Position numbers and translations under genes: made by a program. The notes beneath the pieces are model-generated. The model ran no database searches, was not told the origin of the DNA, and saw nothing but the letters and a program-made list of their open reading frames with translations. From Aphodoplasma sp045626925 (lineage in GTDB: Bacteria > Bacillota > Clostridia > UBA1381 > UMGS1253): a stretch of DNA of 54,971 nucleotides. Of this stretch, positions 33,797-41,116 are shown piece after piece. The DNA lies in assembly GCA_045626925.1 (NCBI GenBank), contig JAZUQZ010000024.1, positions 1 to 54,971 on the forward strand, written 5' to 3'. Positions within the stretch are counted from its first letter, which is position 1. Every line of letters begins with the position of its first letter.

Positions 33797-34876
33797 TCAG
33801 TCAAAGTATCCCTTTGCTACAAGAAGCTCCGCCATCAAAACTGCGCCGCCTGCTGCACCGCGCAATGTGTTGTGCGAAAGTGATACAAATTTATAATCAT
33901 ATACAGAATCCTCACGAAGTCTGCCGATAGAAACTGCCATACCACCCTCAAGGTCACGGTCAAGCTTTGCCTGTGGTCTGTTATCCTCTTCAAAATAATT
34001 CAAAAATTGCTTTGGCGCCGACGGCAAATCAAGCTCTTGTGGCTCGCCCCTAAAAGCTTTCCATGCATTTTTAATTTCATCAATAGAGGGTTTATTCTCA
34101 AATGATACAAACACCGCTGCAGTATGTCCGTCCGACACAGGAACACGCAGGCACTGCGTCGTAATAATCGGCGAAGTAGCATCCACAATCTTATCTCCAA
34201 CAATTTTGCCCCATACCTTCATAGGCTCTTTTTCACTCTTTTCCTCTTCGCCACCTATATAAGGAATAAGATTATCAACCATTTCCGGCCATGTTTCAAA
34301 TGTTTTGCCCGCACCGGAAATCGCCTGATATGTACAAGCAACAACCTCTTTTATGCCATATTTTTTAAGCGGATGAAGTGCAGGCACATAGCTTTGTATA
34401 GAACAGTTCGACTTTACAGCGATAAAGCCGCGCTTTGTTCCAAGACGCTTTCTCTGCGAATTTATAATCTCCGCATGGTCAGCATTTATTTCCGGAATAA
34501 TCATTGGCACATCGTCTGTATGTCTATGTGCCGAGTTGTTCGACATAACAGGGCACTCAAGTTTTGCATACTCTTCTTCAAGAGCGCGTATCTCGTCCTT
34601 TTTCATGTCTACTGCGCAAAATGCGAAGTCAACCATAGACGCAATTTTTGCCTTGTCGGCACTTGCATCCATAACAATCATATCTTCAACACTCTTTGGC
34701 ATCTGTGTGTTCATCGCCCAACGAGAGCCGATTGCCTCTTTATATGTTTTGCCGGCACTTCTTTGTGAAGCCGCAAGCACCGCTATATTAAACCACGGAT
34801 GCTTATCAAGAAGGCTTATAAAGCGTTGTCCCACCATTCCTGTTGCACCGATTACTGCTACATTGTACTGTTTCAT
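33797..34876 (-). CDS. asd: Aspartate-semialdehyde dehydrogenase (archaeal/fungal type)
   Basis: Makes aspartate semialdehyde from aspartyl phosphate. The 359-residue protein has GATGMVG (10-16), SNNSAHRH from 112, and the catalytic Cys158 in KSNCSIQ. Its sequence pattern is that of the archaeal/fungal-like subfamily (longer, KSNCS instead of the proteobacterial QNCIP), also used by some Clostridia. It is the first gene behind the lysine riboswitch and shares the mRNA with dapA and dapB. Confidence 0.93.
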   Translation of the reverse strand: MKQYNVAVIGATGMVGQRFISLLDKHPWFNIAVLAASQRSAGKTYKEAIGSRWAMNTQMPKSVEDMIVMDASADKAKIASMVDFAFCAVDMKKDEIRALEEEYAKLECPVMSNNSAHRHTDDVPMIIPEINADHAEIINSQRKRLGTKRGFIAVKSNCSIQSYVPALHPLKKYGIKEVVACTYQAISGAGKTFETWPEMVDNLIPYIGGEEEKSEKEPMKVWGKIVGDKIVDATSPIITTQCLRVPVSDGHTAAVFVSFENKPSIDEIKNAWKAFRGEPQELDLPSAPKQFLNYFEEDNRPQAKLDRDLEGGMAVSIGRLREDSVYDYKFVSLSHNTLRGAAGGAVLMAELLVAKGYFD

Positions 34877-34920
34877 ATTACCTCAAACTCCTTTAAATAA
34901 ATATATTCCCGCTCAAATGA

Positions 34921-34950
34921 TAAAAGGCAACGGCACAGAGTGCCGCTGCC
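34921..34950 (-). terminator. Riboswitch-controlled terminator
   Basis: On the minus strand GGCAGCGGCAC-TCT-GTGCCGTTGCC is followed by TTTTAT. It lies between the lysine aptamer and asd and is the expected expression platform: lysine binding should favour this hairpin and stop transcription. Confidence 0.88.
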
Positions 34951-34986
34951 AAATATAAGCATATTTATATTGCTCAAATATTTGCA

Positions 34987-35152
34987 GATAGCCCTCCACC
35001 ATGCACGGTGACAAACATACGGCTATTAACCGTATGTCCAGACATATCGCCCGCGGTATGCGACATTCTTCGGCACTATTCCCTTTTGCGAAGAATAATA
35101 ACAGCCGCCGCAGGCCTATCGCTCCGCTACTGATGAAAAATGCACCTCTATC
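34987..35152 (-). promoter_or_regulatory. Lysine riboswitch (L box)
   Basis: The minus-strand leader of asd has the L-box signatures in order: GATAGAGGTGC at the 5' end, AGTAGCGGAGC, GTGCCGAAG, CTGGACATACGG with its complement, TGTCACC, and TGGAGGGCTATC at the 3' end. GATAG and CTATC form the closing P1 helix. This matches the well-known lysC leader of Bacillus closely. It senses lysine and, through the terminator at 34921-34950, lowers asd-dapA-dapB expression. Confidence 0.96.
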
Positions 35153-35163
35153 AATATATTTAT

Positions 35164-35192
35164 ATAATACCATTAAATAATCTATGTGTCAA
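35164..35192 (-). promoter_or_regulatory. asd-dapA-dapB promoter
   Basis: TTGACA, 17 bases, TATTAT on the minus strand; transcription would begin just before the riboswitch. The end of the inverted-repeat element (35208) is only 15 bases upstream of the -35 box, so the insertion left the promoter intact. Confidence 0.88.
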
Positions 35193-35199
35193 ATACTTT

Positions 35200-35231
35200 T
35201 TAATAATCCTATAACTTTATTTTCTGTGGAA
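35200..35231 (+). repeat. Left end: target duplication plus inverted repeat
   Basis: TTAATAAT (35200-35207) is the left copy of the direct duplication; 35208-35231 is the left terminal inverted repeat, beginning CCTATAAC and ending TGTGGAA. Confidence 0.8.
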
Positions 35232-35280
35232 TAATTTTTTTGTTGCGATTTCAAAGAAAAATTGATTTTTATACATAAGA

Positions 35281-35309
35281 AATGGGCAAGATTTGCAATC
35301 TTGCCCATT
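35281..35309 (-). terminator. Terminator after the lipoprotein gene
   Basis: A perfect 13-bp stem AATGGGCAAGATT/AATCTTGCCCATT with a 3-base loop, 15 bases after the lipoprotein stop. The T run on the minus strand is weak (TTTCTTATG). Confidence 0.7.
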
Positions 35310-35324
35310 GTAAATATCCAACAT

Positions 35325-35966
35325 TTACTTTTTCAATTCTGCTTGTATATAGGAAACAATTGCCGAATGATTTCCATTAAACTCAATAAAATTAAGTTCT
35401 TCATTAAGTCTAATTGAAACAAGAGGTGACCTTAAAAGTGCGTCAATTCTTGTTTGTTCATAGCCTTCAGGCAACATACTAAGATAATATTCTTTTTCTT
35501 GCTCTGTCAAAACACTCTCAATGGTATCATTACTAACCCAACCAGCAGGATTAATTGGATTTTCAACTCCGTTTTTATCTATATAAGTGTTTTTTCTCTC
35601 TCCATATAATTCTTCTAACTTGGTTAGTAAAGTTTTTTCATATTCTTCTTCATATTGAACCATTACAGTAACTAATCCAGCAGTATCCCCAACACCATTT
35701 GTATCAAAAACCAATCCAATGTCACCTATTGGTATTCCTAAATATTCACCATTTTCCAATTTAACTGTTTTCCGATTTCCGTTTTCTTTAAGAATATCAG
35801 CATTTTGAAATATATCACTTTTTTGTACTGTTTCCCAATCAATACCCCATTCAAGAGAGCAGAACTTAAAATCGCCTTTTTCTGATTGTTGGTTTTGTTG
35901 GGTGGTGTTACAACCCACTAATAACAACGCCAATACTACTGAAAATAATGTGAATAACTTTTTCAT
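35325..35966 (-). CDS. Putative lipoprotein of unknown function
   Basis: A 213-residue exported lipoprotein. The signal peptide MKKLFTLFSVVLALLLVGC ends in a lipobox with the lipidated Cys19. A Gln-rich linker (NTTQQNQQSEKG) precedes a mostly acidic globular domain containing CSLEWGIDWETV and LEELYGERKNTY. ATG 35966 follows AAAAGGAG; a longer reading to 35999 is rejected because it includes that site. I do not recognise the domain. It is the only gene of the inverted-repeat element, with a consensus promoter, and is therefore a possible passenger gene. Confidence 0.8.
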   Translation of the reverse strand: MKKLFTLFSVVLALLLVGCNTTQQNQQSEKGDFKFCSLEWGIDWETVQKSDIFQNADILKENGNRKTVKLENGEYLGIPIGDIGLVFDTNGVGDTAGLVTVMVQYEEEYEKTLLTKLEELYGERKNTYIDKNGVENPINPAGWVSNDTIESVLTEQEKEYYLSMLPEGYEQTRIDALLRSPLVSIRLNEELNFIEFNGNHSAIVSYIQAELKK

Positions 35967-36017
35967 ATTAACACTCCTTTTCTCAAATATTCCCTCCATT
36001 TCCTATATTCTAGCTAA

Positions 36018-36046
36018 ATTATAGCAGAATTACGCCCTAAAGTCAA
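36018..36046 (-). promoter_or_regulatory. Lipoprotein promoter
   Basis: TTGACT, 17 bases, TATAAT on the minus strand, about 50 bases before the lipoprotein start. It lies inside the element, so the gene travels with its own promoter. Confidence 0.88.
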
Positions 36047-36195
36047 CAATTTTGGCAATTTTCAGCATAGTGCCCTGTTGTGGTTATCTCCTTCTGGCGG
36101 ATATCCCCGAAGAAGGTAAAAACCAACACTTTTATATATTTGCCTATTAATTTTCCTAAAAAACTATGCTTTTTAGGGGGTAAAATCAGCAAAAA

Positions 36196-36233
36196 AGTGC
36201 GGTCGGAAAATCTTCTACAATTTTCCGACACTT
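36196..36233. repeat. Inverted repeat inside the element
   Basis: GTCGGAAAAT (36202-36211) and ATTTTCCGAC (36220-36229) are perfect complements around an 8-base loop; AAGT and ACTT extend the pairing outside a small bulge. It separates the lipoprotein promoter region from the TTTATAAA array. There is no T run, so it is not a clear terminator; a protein-binding or strand-recognition site is possible. Confidence 0.55.
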
Positions 36234-36312
36234 ATAAACGACACCTAAATAATAAATGATAAAAATTGGGAAAAGTATTTTTATTATTGTCAAATCGGCA
36301 TTTCTAACAGTT

Positions 36313-36578
36313 TTTATAAAAGAATAGACATCTTTTATAAAATATCGGCAACTATTTATAAAAGGGCTGAGTAGGAAATATAAAACTCTGGAACTGAAAT
36401 TGTAAAAGATTATGAAACAAACTATAAAACTTTTATACTGAAATTATAAAATGTTCAATTAACTTTTATAAAAAAATGAATATCTTTTATAAATTATTGG
36501 CAATCAATTTATAAAAAACAAAAGAGATTTTATAAAACATTTGACAGTTTTTATAAAATCCCTAATATTGTTCATAAT
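36313..36578. repeat. Phased TTTATAAA palindrome array, 13 units
   Basis: The palindrome TTTATAAA recurs at 36313, 36334, 36355, 36465, 36486, 36508, 36529 and 36550 (exact), with 6-7 of 8 matches at 36377, 36399, 36421, 36443 and 36571. Every interval is 21 or 22 bases, two helical turns, so all sites face the same side of the DNA. The 13-14 bases between cores vary, although units 1-2 and 8-9 resemble each other. The period is not a multiple of three. A cooperative binding array for a dimeric protein, or intrinsically curved DNA, is the likeliest reading. Confidence 0.8.
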
Positions 36579-36664
36579 GTGCGGAACTTTGCAACACAAC
36601 CAAATATGCATATAAAAATGACTTTACAATTCAATTTCTCTCTAAGATTTCAACAAAATGTCCG

Positions 36665-36696
36665 TTCCACAGAAAATCGAGTTATAGGTTAATAAT
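36665..36696 (-). repeat. Right end: inverted repeat plus target duplication
   Basis: 36665-36688 is the right terminal inverted repeat (22/24 to the left end in reverse complement); 36689-36696 is the second TTAATAAT copy. The dtd stop is 24 bases further on. Confidence 0.8.
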
Positions 36697-36719
36697 TATA
36701 CAAAATTTTAGTTGCTTTT

Positions 36720-37160
36720 TCATACACTTTCAACAATAAGTGTAATCGGCCCGTCATTTACAAGCTCAATCATCATATCTGCACCAAAAACCCCCGTCTC
36801 ACAAGCTATACCATTGTCGCGTATATATTCCACAAACTTTTCATACAGCCCCTCTGCTTTTTCGGGGCGTGCCGCATCGGTAAAGCTTGGCCTGTTACCC
36901 TTTCTGCAATCGCCATAAAGGGTAAAGTTTGATACGACCAAAAACGAACCGCCAACATCTTTTACAGACAAATTCATCTTTCCTTCATTATCTTCAAAAA
37001 TGCGCATGCCCGAGCATTTTTTTGCAAGATATTTTGCATCCTCGTCGGTATCATTTTCATGTATGCCAAGTAAAATTAAAAAACCTTTTTCGATTTTGCC
37101 ACATATCTTTTCATCTACGCTTACACACGCACTTGATACTCTTTGTATTACAGCTTTCAT
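36720..37160 (-). CDS. dtd: D-aminoacyl-tRNA deacylase
   Basis: A 146-residue proofreading enzyme that frees tRNA mischarged with D-amino acids. MKAVIQRVSSACVSVDE at the start, the SNFTLYGD version of the SQFTL motif and the C-terminal NDGPITL replacing NxGPVT are family hallmarks. In many Clostridia dtd sits between rel and the MBL hydrolase; here it is apart. The 1481-bp element lies just downstream of it. Confidence 0.95.
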   Translation of the reverse strand: MKAVIQRVSSACVSVDEKICGKIEKGFLILLGIHENDTDEDAKYLAKKCSGMRIFEDNEGKMNLSVKDVGGSFLVVSNFTLYGDCRKGNRPSFTDAARPEKAEGLYEKFVEYIRDNGIACETGVFGADMMIELVNDGPITLIVESV

Positions 37161-37191
37161 AGCACATCATCTCCACAACAAAAGCAATTTA

Positions 37192-37752
37192 TTATTTGTC
37201 TTTTCTTTTGTACACAAGCCTCGACATAATGTTATATCCAAGCTCATATCTGTTCATGCCTGCAAGATAGCCACAAAACGACGCTAATGGTGCAAGCATA
37301 TATGATAATATCCAATAAAATACGCTTATCTCTCCGTTTGCGCCGACTCTAAATGCTTCAAAGGTAAAATTCCATACCCTAAATATGTTATGTATTATAA
37401 ATCTCATTCTCATTTCTATATCATAATCTGCAAACTGATGATAAAATGTATAATCATACAAAAGCGTCAATATAAAGGTAATCATAATGATTGGCAATGC
37501 AATTACAAGCCCTTTTGCAATATATGGTTTATGCTCGGAATATACCTTTATATCCTTGTCTGCGATTTTATATGCAGCAGAATATATCATAACTGTATAT
37601 GCTATAGTCATGGCAATATCCATAAAATACCATCCCGCCTTGGAGTTTAACATAAATGCAAATATTATAGGACAAGCAAAAATCATAAAAAATTCTGATA
37701 AAATATGTGTTGATACCATTTTTGAGCACACTTTTAAATAATGTTTAAACAT
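37192..37752 (-). CDS. Membrane protein of unknown function
   Basis: A 186-residue protein with about four hydrophobic helices (near 17-35, 42-60, 80-101 and 143-165) and a basic C-terminus ending YKRKDK. I do not recognise the family; no enzyme or transporter motif is visible. The ATG follows AGGAGG. It has its own promoter with an overlapping palindrome and may be cotranscribed with dtd, whose start is 31 bases downstream. Confidence 0.75.
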   Translation of the reverse strand: MFKHYLKVCSKMVSTHILSEFFMIFACPIIFAFMLNSKAGWYFMDIAMTIAYTVMIYSAAYKIADKDIKVYSEHKPYIAKGLVIALPIIMITFILTLLYDYTFYHQFADYDIEMRMRFIIHNIFRVWNFTFEAFRVGANGEISVFYWILSYMLAPLASFCGYLAGMNRYELGYNIMSRLVYKRKDK

Positions 37753-37780
37753 ATTTTCCCTCCTATTGTTAAAAACATAT

Positions 37781-37819
37781 GCTACAGTTTATTGTAGCAC
37801 TCTTTTCTCGTTTTGTCTA
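37781..37819 (-). promoter_or_regulatory. Promoter with operator-like palindrome
   Basis: TAGACA, 17 bases, TACAAT on the minus strand (37791-37819). The palindrome GCTACA-GTTTAT-TGTAGC (37781-37798) covers the -10 box, a position typical of a repressor site. Bases 37820-37887 are AT-rich with no gene. Confidence 0.6.
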
Positions 37820-37887
37820 TTATTGTGTCATATTTTTATAAATTTTTACTTTTAAAAAATGTGTTTAATCAGACCGACTAATAATAT

Positions 37888-39141
37888 TTAAAGCTTTAAT
37901 ATATCAATATTTGCACCTATGCCCTGCAACTTTTTTACAATATTGTGATATCCCCTTTCAATATGCCATATATTGCCGATTTCTGTATCTCCTTTTGCTG
38001 CAAGGCCAGCAATTATAAGCGCAGCACCCGAACGCAAGTCGGTTGCATCTACTTTTGCGCCACTCATTGAGCGTGTTTCGTCTACCATAGCGCATCGCCC
38101 ATCAATTTTTATGTGCGCACCCATACGGCGAAGCTCCGGAACATATAAAAATCGATTTTCAAATATTGTTTCAGTAATTATGCCTGCGCCGTCAGTACAA
38201 CTCATAAGTGCAGCCATCTGTGCCTGCATATCCGTCGGAAAGCCCGGATATGGCAATGTTTTTATATCAACACACTTTAGCTTATTCGATGCATCAATAA
38301 TTATATAATCCGTGCCCTCTTCAATAAGCGCACCCATTTCACACAGTTTTGCGCTTACCGGTTTAAGATGGCGCGAATTTATGTTTTGAAGCTTTATTTT
38401 TCCATGCGTTGCCGCAGCGGCAACCATAAAGGTTCCTGCTTCAATTCGGTCCGATATGACGCTATATTCGCACCCACAAAGCTCGTCTACACCGTCTATG
38501 CACACCGTTCCCTCGCCTGCAAAGCTTATTTTTGCACCTGCCTTATTTAAAAAACCTGCTAAATCAACTACCTCGGGCTCTATTGCAGCATTTTCAATAA
38601 TTGTTTGACCATTTATAAGCGATGCTGCCATAATGAGATTTTCTGTCGCGCCTACACTTGGGAAATCAAGGTAAATTTTTGATGCGTGAAGCGCGTCTGC
38701 TTTTGCCTCGACATAGCCATGACCTATATTTATTTTTGCACCAAGTGATGCAAAACCCTTAAGGTGCAAATCGACAGGGCGCGCACCTATCGGACATCCT
38801 CCCGGAAGGCTTATTCTTGTACGCCCACACCGAGCAAGAAGCGGTCCCATCACAAGAAACGACGCCCGCATTTTGCTTGCAAGTTCATATGGTGCAATAT
38901 GACTTTTTATCTTTGGTATGTTTATAACTATTTCGTCATCAAGATGTGTTATTTGCGCCCCAAGCTTTTCAAGAAGTTCGCACATAAGCATAACATCACT
39001 AAGTGGTGCGACATTTTTTATGCGGCACTCCCCATTGCACAAAAGCGTCGCTGCAAATATCGGAAGCGTCGCATTTTTTGAGCCGCTTATAGATACATCG
39101 CCAACAAGTGGCAACGATTTTTTTACAATTATTTTTTCCAC
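37888..39141 (-). CDS. murA: UDP-GlcNAc 1-carboxyvinyltransferase MurA
   Basis: First committed step of peptidoglycan synthesis: transfers enolpyruvate from PEP to UDP-GlcNAc; the fosfomycin target. The 417 residues include the Lys22-Asn23 pair in SGSKNATLP and the catalytic loop GGCPIGARPVD with Cys116, which fosfomycin alkylates. The start codon is GTG at 39141 after AAGGATG. Many Firmicutes carry two paralogues; which one this is cannot be decided. Confidence 0.95.
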   Translation of the reverse strand: MEKIIVKKSLPLVGDVSISGSKNATLPIFAATLLCNGECRIKNVAPLSDVMLMCELLEKLGAQITHLDDEIVINIPKIKSHIAPYELASKMRASFLVMGPLLARCGRTRISLPGGCPIGARPVDLHLKGFASLGAKINIGHGYVEAKADALHASKIYLDFPSVGATENLIMAASLINGQTIIENAAIEPEVVDLAGFLNKAGAKISFAGEGTVCIDGVDELCGCEYSVISDRIEAGTFMVAAAATHGKIKLQNINSRHLKPVSAKLCEMGALIEEGTDYIIIDASNKLKCVDIKTLPYPGFPTDMQAQMAALMSCTDGAGIITETIFENRFLYVPELRRMGAHIKIDGRCAMVDETRSMSGAKVDATDLRSGAALIIAGLAAKGDTEIGNIWHIERGYHNIVKKLQGIGANIDILKL

Positions 39142-39346
39142 TTTTCTTCATCCTTGCTTTTTTAATTTATTTTTCTTTTCTTATCTTTACCGCTTTAACG
39201 ACTAACATACCAGGCAGAAAAAAGTATGTTTTGCATAATAATTTCAAATATTTATTATATTAGTTGTACTTGAATTCATTGGCTGGCTCCTCTTTGTATA
39301 GACTATATCATTTTGTGAAAAATTAAGTTTTGGGGAGCGTGATAAA

Positions 39347-39538
39347 ATGATTAAACCAAAAAATTCTAAAAAGCACAGGTATGTGAGCGATTTTGCAGAT
39401 GATATGGATATCAATAACGCAAGCTCGGCATACGACTGCACAGGGCTTATTCCTACTTTGCCTCAATCAGACGAGGAGATTGATTCGTATAAGCATATAT
39501 ACGATTTTATGCCGCCTTATTACGAGGATAAAGTATAA
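39347..39538 (+). CDS. Small acidic protein of unknown function
   Basis: A 63-residue protein, basic at the start (MIKPKNSKKHR) and acidic after that, with the segment DCTGLIPTLPQSDEEIDSYK then IYDFMPPYYEDKV. GGGGAGCG lies 10 bases before the ATG and a 16-bp terminator stem follows, which together support a real gene. There is no membrane helix and only one Cys. I do not recognise it. Confidence 0.65.
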   Translation: MIKPKNSKKHRYVSDFADDMDINNASSAYDCTGLIPTLPQSDEEIDSYKHIYDFMPPYYEDKV

Positions 39539-39543
39539 CGAAC

Positions 39544-39590
39544 AAACTTTAAGCGTGCCAATGATTATGGCACGCTTAAAGTTTATTTTA
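39544..39590. terminator. Strong terminator
   Basis: A perfect 16-bp stem, AAACTTTAAGCGTGCC with its complement and a 9-base loop, followed by ATTTTAG on the plus strand. It ends the 63-residue gene and covers the stop codon of the convergent YdcZ-like gene. Confidence 0.9.
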
Positions 39591-40011
39591 GTTTAAAGAC
39601 TACAACTCCACCAATCATCAGAGCTATACCAATATATTTGCAAATTCCAAAGGCTACCTTTTCAGAACCAAACAAACCGAATGCATCAATTATCGCCGCA
39701 ACAAGTAACTGTGCAATAAGTATCGTGCTTATTGCTACTGTTGGACTAAGTTTTGATATGCCAAGCATTACAGTAATTGTAATTATAAGCCCAAGCACAC
39801 CGCCTAGAAGATAATACTTTTCTACAGATGCGATTTCGCGAAAATTTCCTCTTCCTACAATAAAAACGGCAAGAAGAGACAAAACAAATGCCGTCCCCTG
39901 TACAAATGCATTCGACTCGTAAAGTCCTATTTTCTCTGAAAGACGCGTATTAAACACGCCTTGTATGCTCATGGCCGCACCGGCTATGGCACTGAATATA
40001 AATCCTAACAA
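39583..40011 (-). CDS. DMT-family membrane protein (YdcZ/DUF606)
   Basis: A hydrophobic protein of 142 residues with about five helices, resembling the YdcZ/DUF606 branch of the drug/metabolite transporter superfamily (GAAMSIQGVFNTRLSEKIG near the N-terminus; ISKLSPTVAISTILIAQLL later). Its substrate is unknown. The preferred start is TTG 40011, ten bases after GGAGG; the ATG at 40050 would place the ribosome site inside the gene. Confidence 0.82.
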   Translation of the reverse strand: MLGFIFSAIAGAAMSIQGVFNTRLSEKIGLYESNAFVQGTAFVLSLLAVFIVGRGNFREIASVEKYYLLGGVLGLIITITVMLGISKLSPTVAISTILIAQLLVAAIIDAFGLFGSEKVAFGICKYIGIALMIGGVVVFKLK

Positions 40012-40094
40012 TTCAAACAAAGCCTCCTTTTTGTATGTAAAGCAAGGCAAAACAGCACAAGCCTTTGCGCTGCTTTGCCCTATAATTTAATGTG

Positions 40095-40265
40095 TTATGC
40101 TTTAGCCTCAAAAGATTCACAATCTGTACATTGACTTACTGTTGGGTTTGCCTCGTGTGTACCAACTTGGATAGCCTTAAGTGAACAATAATTTTCGCTT
40201 TCACAGTGGTATTTGCACTGCGAAACGCTACATCCTATAGAATGATTTGCGTTTGAACAAGACAT
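40095..40265 (-). CDS. DUF1540 cysteine-rich small protein
   Basis: A 56-residue protein with eight Cys and the DUF1540 pattern CxVxxCxYH...C...I.V...C..C..F, probably binding metal. Members are common in spore-forming Clostridia; the function is unknown. ATG 40265 lies 8 bases after AAGGAGG; a reading from 40286 includes that site. Confidence 0.88.
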   Translation of the reverse strand: MSCSNANHSIGCSVSQCKYHCESENYCSLKAIQVGTHEANPTVSQCTDCESFEAKA

Positions 40266-40397
40266 TATACTCACCTCCTTACACAATTATATTGTCCCAC
40301 AGTGATATTTTTTATTCTAAAAATATTGTCAAATTATTCTTTTTGTCATATAACATATAATATAATAAAGAATTTTTATGAGGAGAGTTTTTTTATT

Positions 40398-40610
40398 ATG
40401 GATTTAAAAAACAATAAAATAACAATAAAAGAGCTTTTAAAAAACGAAGAGGCCGTAAAAATTTTCAGGCGCGAATTTGGCGAGCTGATGAAGCATCCAA
40501 TGCTTAAAACGATGTCTTCTATGTCACTTGAAAGGCTTATAAAACTCGGTCAAAAACATATCGAAGCTGATAGAATCAAAAAAATATTAGAAGAACTTGG
40601 GCGCATATAA
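40398..40610 (+). CDS. Small helical protein of unknown function
   Basis: A 70-residue, charged, mostly helical protein (KITIKELLKNEEAVKIFRRE; later HPMLKTMSSMSLERLIKLG). ATG 40398 follows GAGGAG; the longer reading from 40302 starts in promoter-like AT-rich DNA. Similar short repeats occur at the ends of some Clostridial enzymes, but I cannot name the family. It ends two bases before the convergent gene. Confidence 0.65.
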   Translation: MDLKNNKITIKELLKNEEAVKIFRREFGELMKHPMLKTMSSMSLERLIKLGQKHIEADRIKKILEELGRI

Positions 40611-40612
40611 GC

Positions 40613-41053
40613 TTAGGATTTTATTTTTATGCGTGTAGCACCATATTTTTTTAATATTTTTCTACAAATTGGCGTCTCTTTTTCGTCGCACGAAATATGA
40701 AGCAGTTGTATATCGCCACTTATGTCAGGCTTTTCGTTTGGAACATTGCTTCCTATTGTGCTACCCAAAAAATAGCTCGAGCGCGTCATATCATGAGCAA
40801 AAATAGCATTTGATGATGCGTTCATTTGTCTTTCTGTTTCTAAAGTTGTACTATATTGGCCCGAATTGTAAACAAAGCCTGTTGCACTTGTTAAAACACC
40901 CTCGTGAGTGTTATTGTATGTCTGCTCTCCAAGAGTTTCTCCGCCACTATAAACCTCTGCTTTGTTTATGTCAATTTTTTCTTTTTCAAGCGCACTTATC
41001 GCTCTTTGTATATTTGTATCATTATCAAAATATGCTTCTATAATTTTTTTCAT
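40613..41053 (-). CDS. Uncharacterised stress-protein-like protein
   Basis: A 146-residue soluble protein. Its N-terminus (KKIIEAYFDNDTNIQRAISA then LEKEKIDINKAEVYSGGE) resembles the ferredoxin-like start of YflT/general-stress proteins, which is weak evidence. ATG 41053 follows GAGG by 7 bases; the longer reading to 41104 is rejected. It is transcribed away from nfnAB from a promoter that shares the 13-mer repeats. Confidence 0.6.
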   Translation of the reverse strand: MKKIIEAYFDNDTNIQRAISALEKEKIDINKAEVYSGGETLGEQTYNNTHEGVLTSATGFVYNSGQYSTTLETERQMNASSNAIFAHDMTRSSYFLGSTIGSNVPNEKPDISGDIQLLHISCDEKETPICRKILKKYGATRIKIKS

Positions 41054-41116
41054 TTCATTCCCTCTTTTCGTTATAATTACATAGCTTATTATACTTAGAA
41101 ACATATTTTATATAGG

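Larger units (their letters stand above)
35208..36688. mobile_element. Non-autonomous transposon-like element, 1481 bp
   Basis: The segment starts with CCTATAACTTTATTTTCTG and ends with the complement of CCTATAACTCGATTTTCTG; the 24-bp ends (35208-35231 and 36665-36688) are inverted repeats identical at 22 positions. A further match, TTTTGTTG, occurs in the same register inside both ends. Both outer sides carry the same 8 bases, TTAATAAT (35200-35207 and 36689-36696), as a target-site duplication. The element contains one lipoprotein gene, a hairpin and the TTTATAAA array but no transposase, so it would need one in trans. The family is not recognised. Confidence 0.8.

Noticed and set aside
36043..36231. 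62-residue frame upstream of the lipoprotein
   Set aside because: It has no ribosome site, crosses the lipoprotein promoter and the inverted repeat, and its composition is not protein-like.
36313..36578. CRISPR array
   Set aside because: Repeats are only 8-10 bases and spacers 12-14 bases, the repeat is degenerate in the middle, and no cas gene is nearby.
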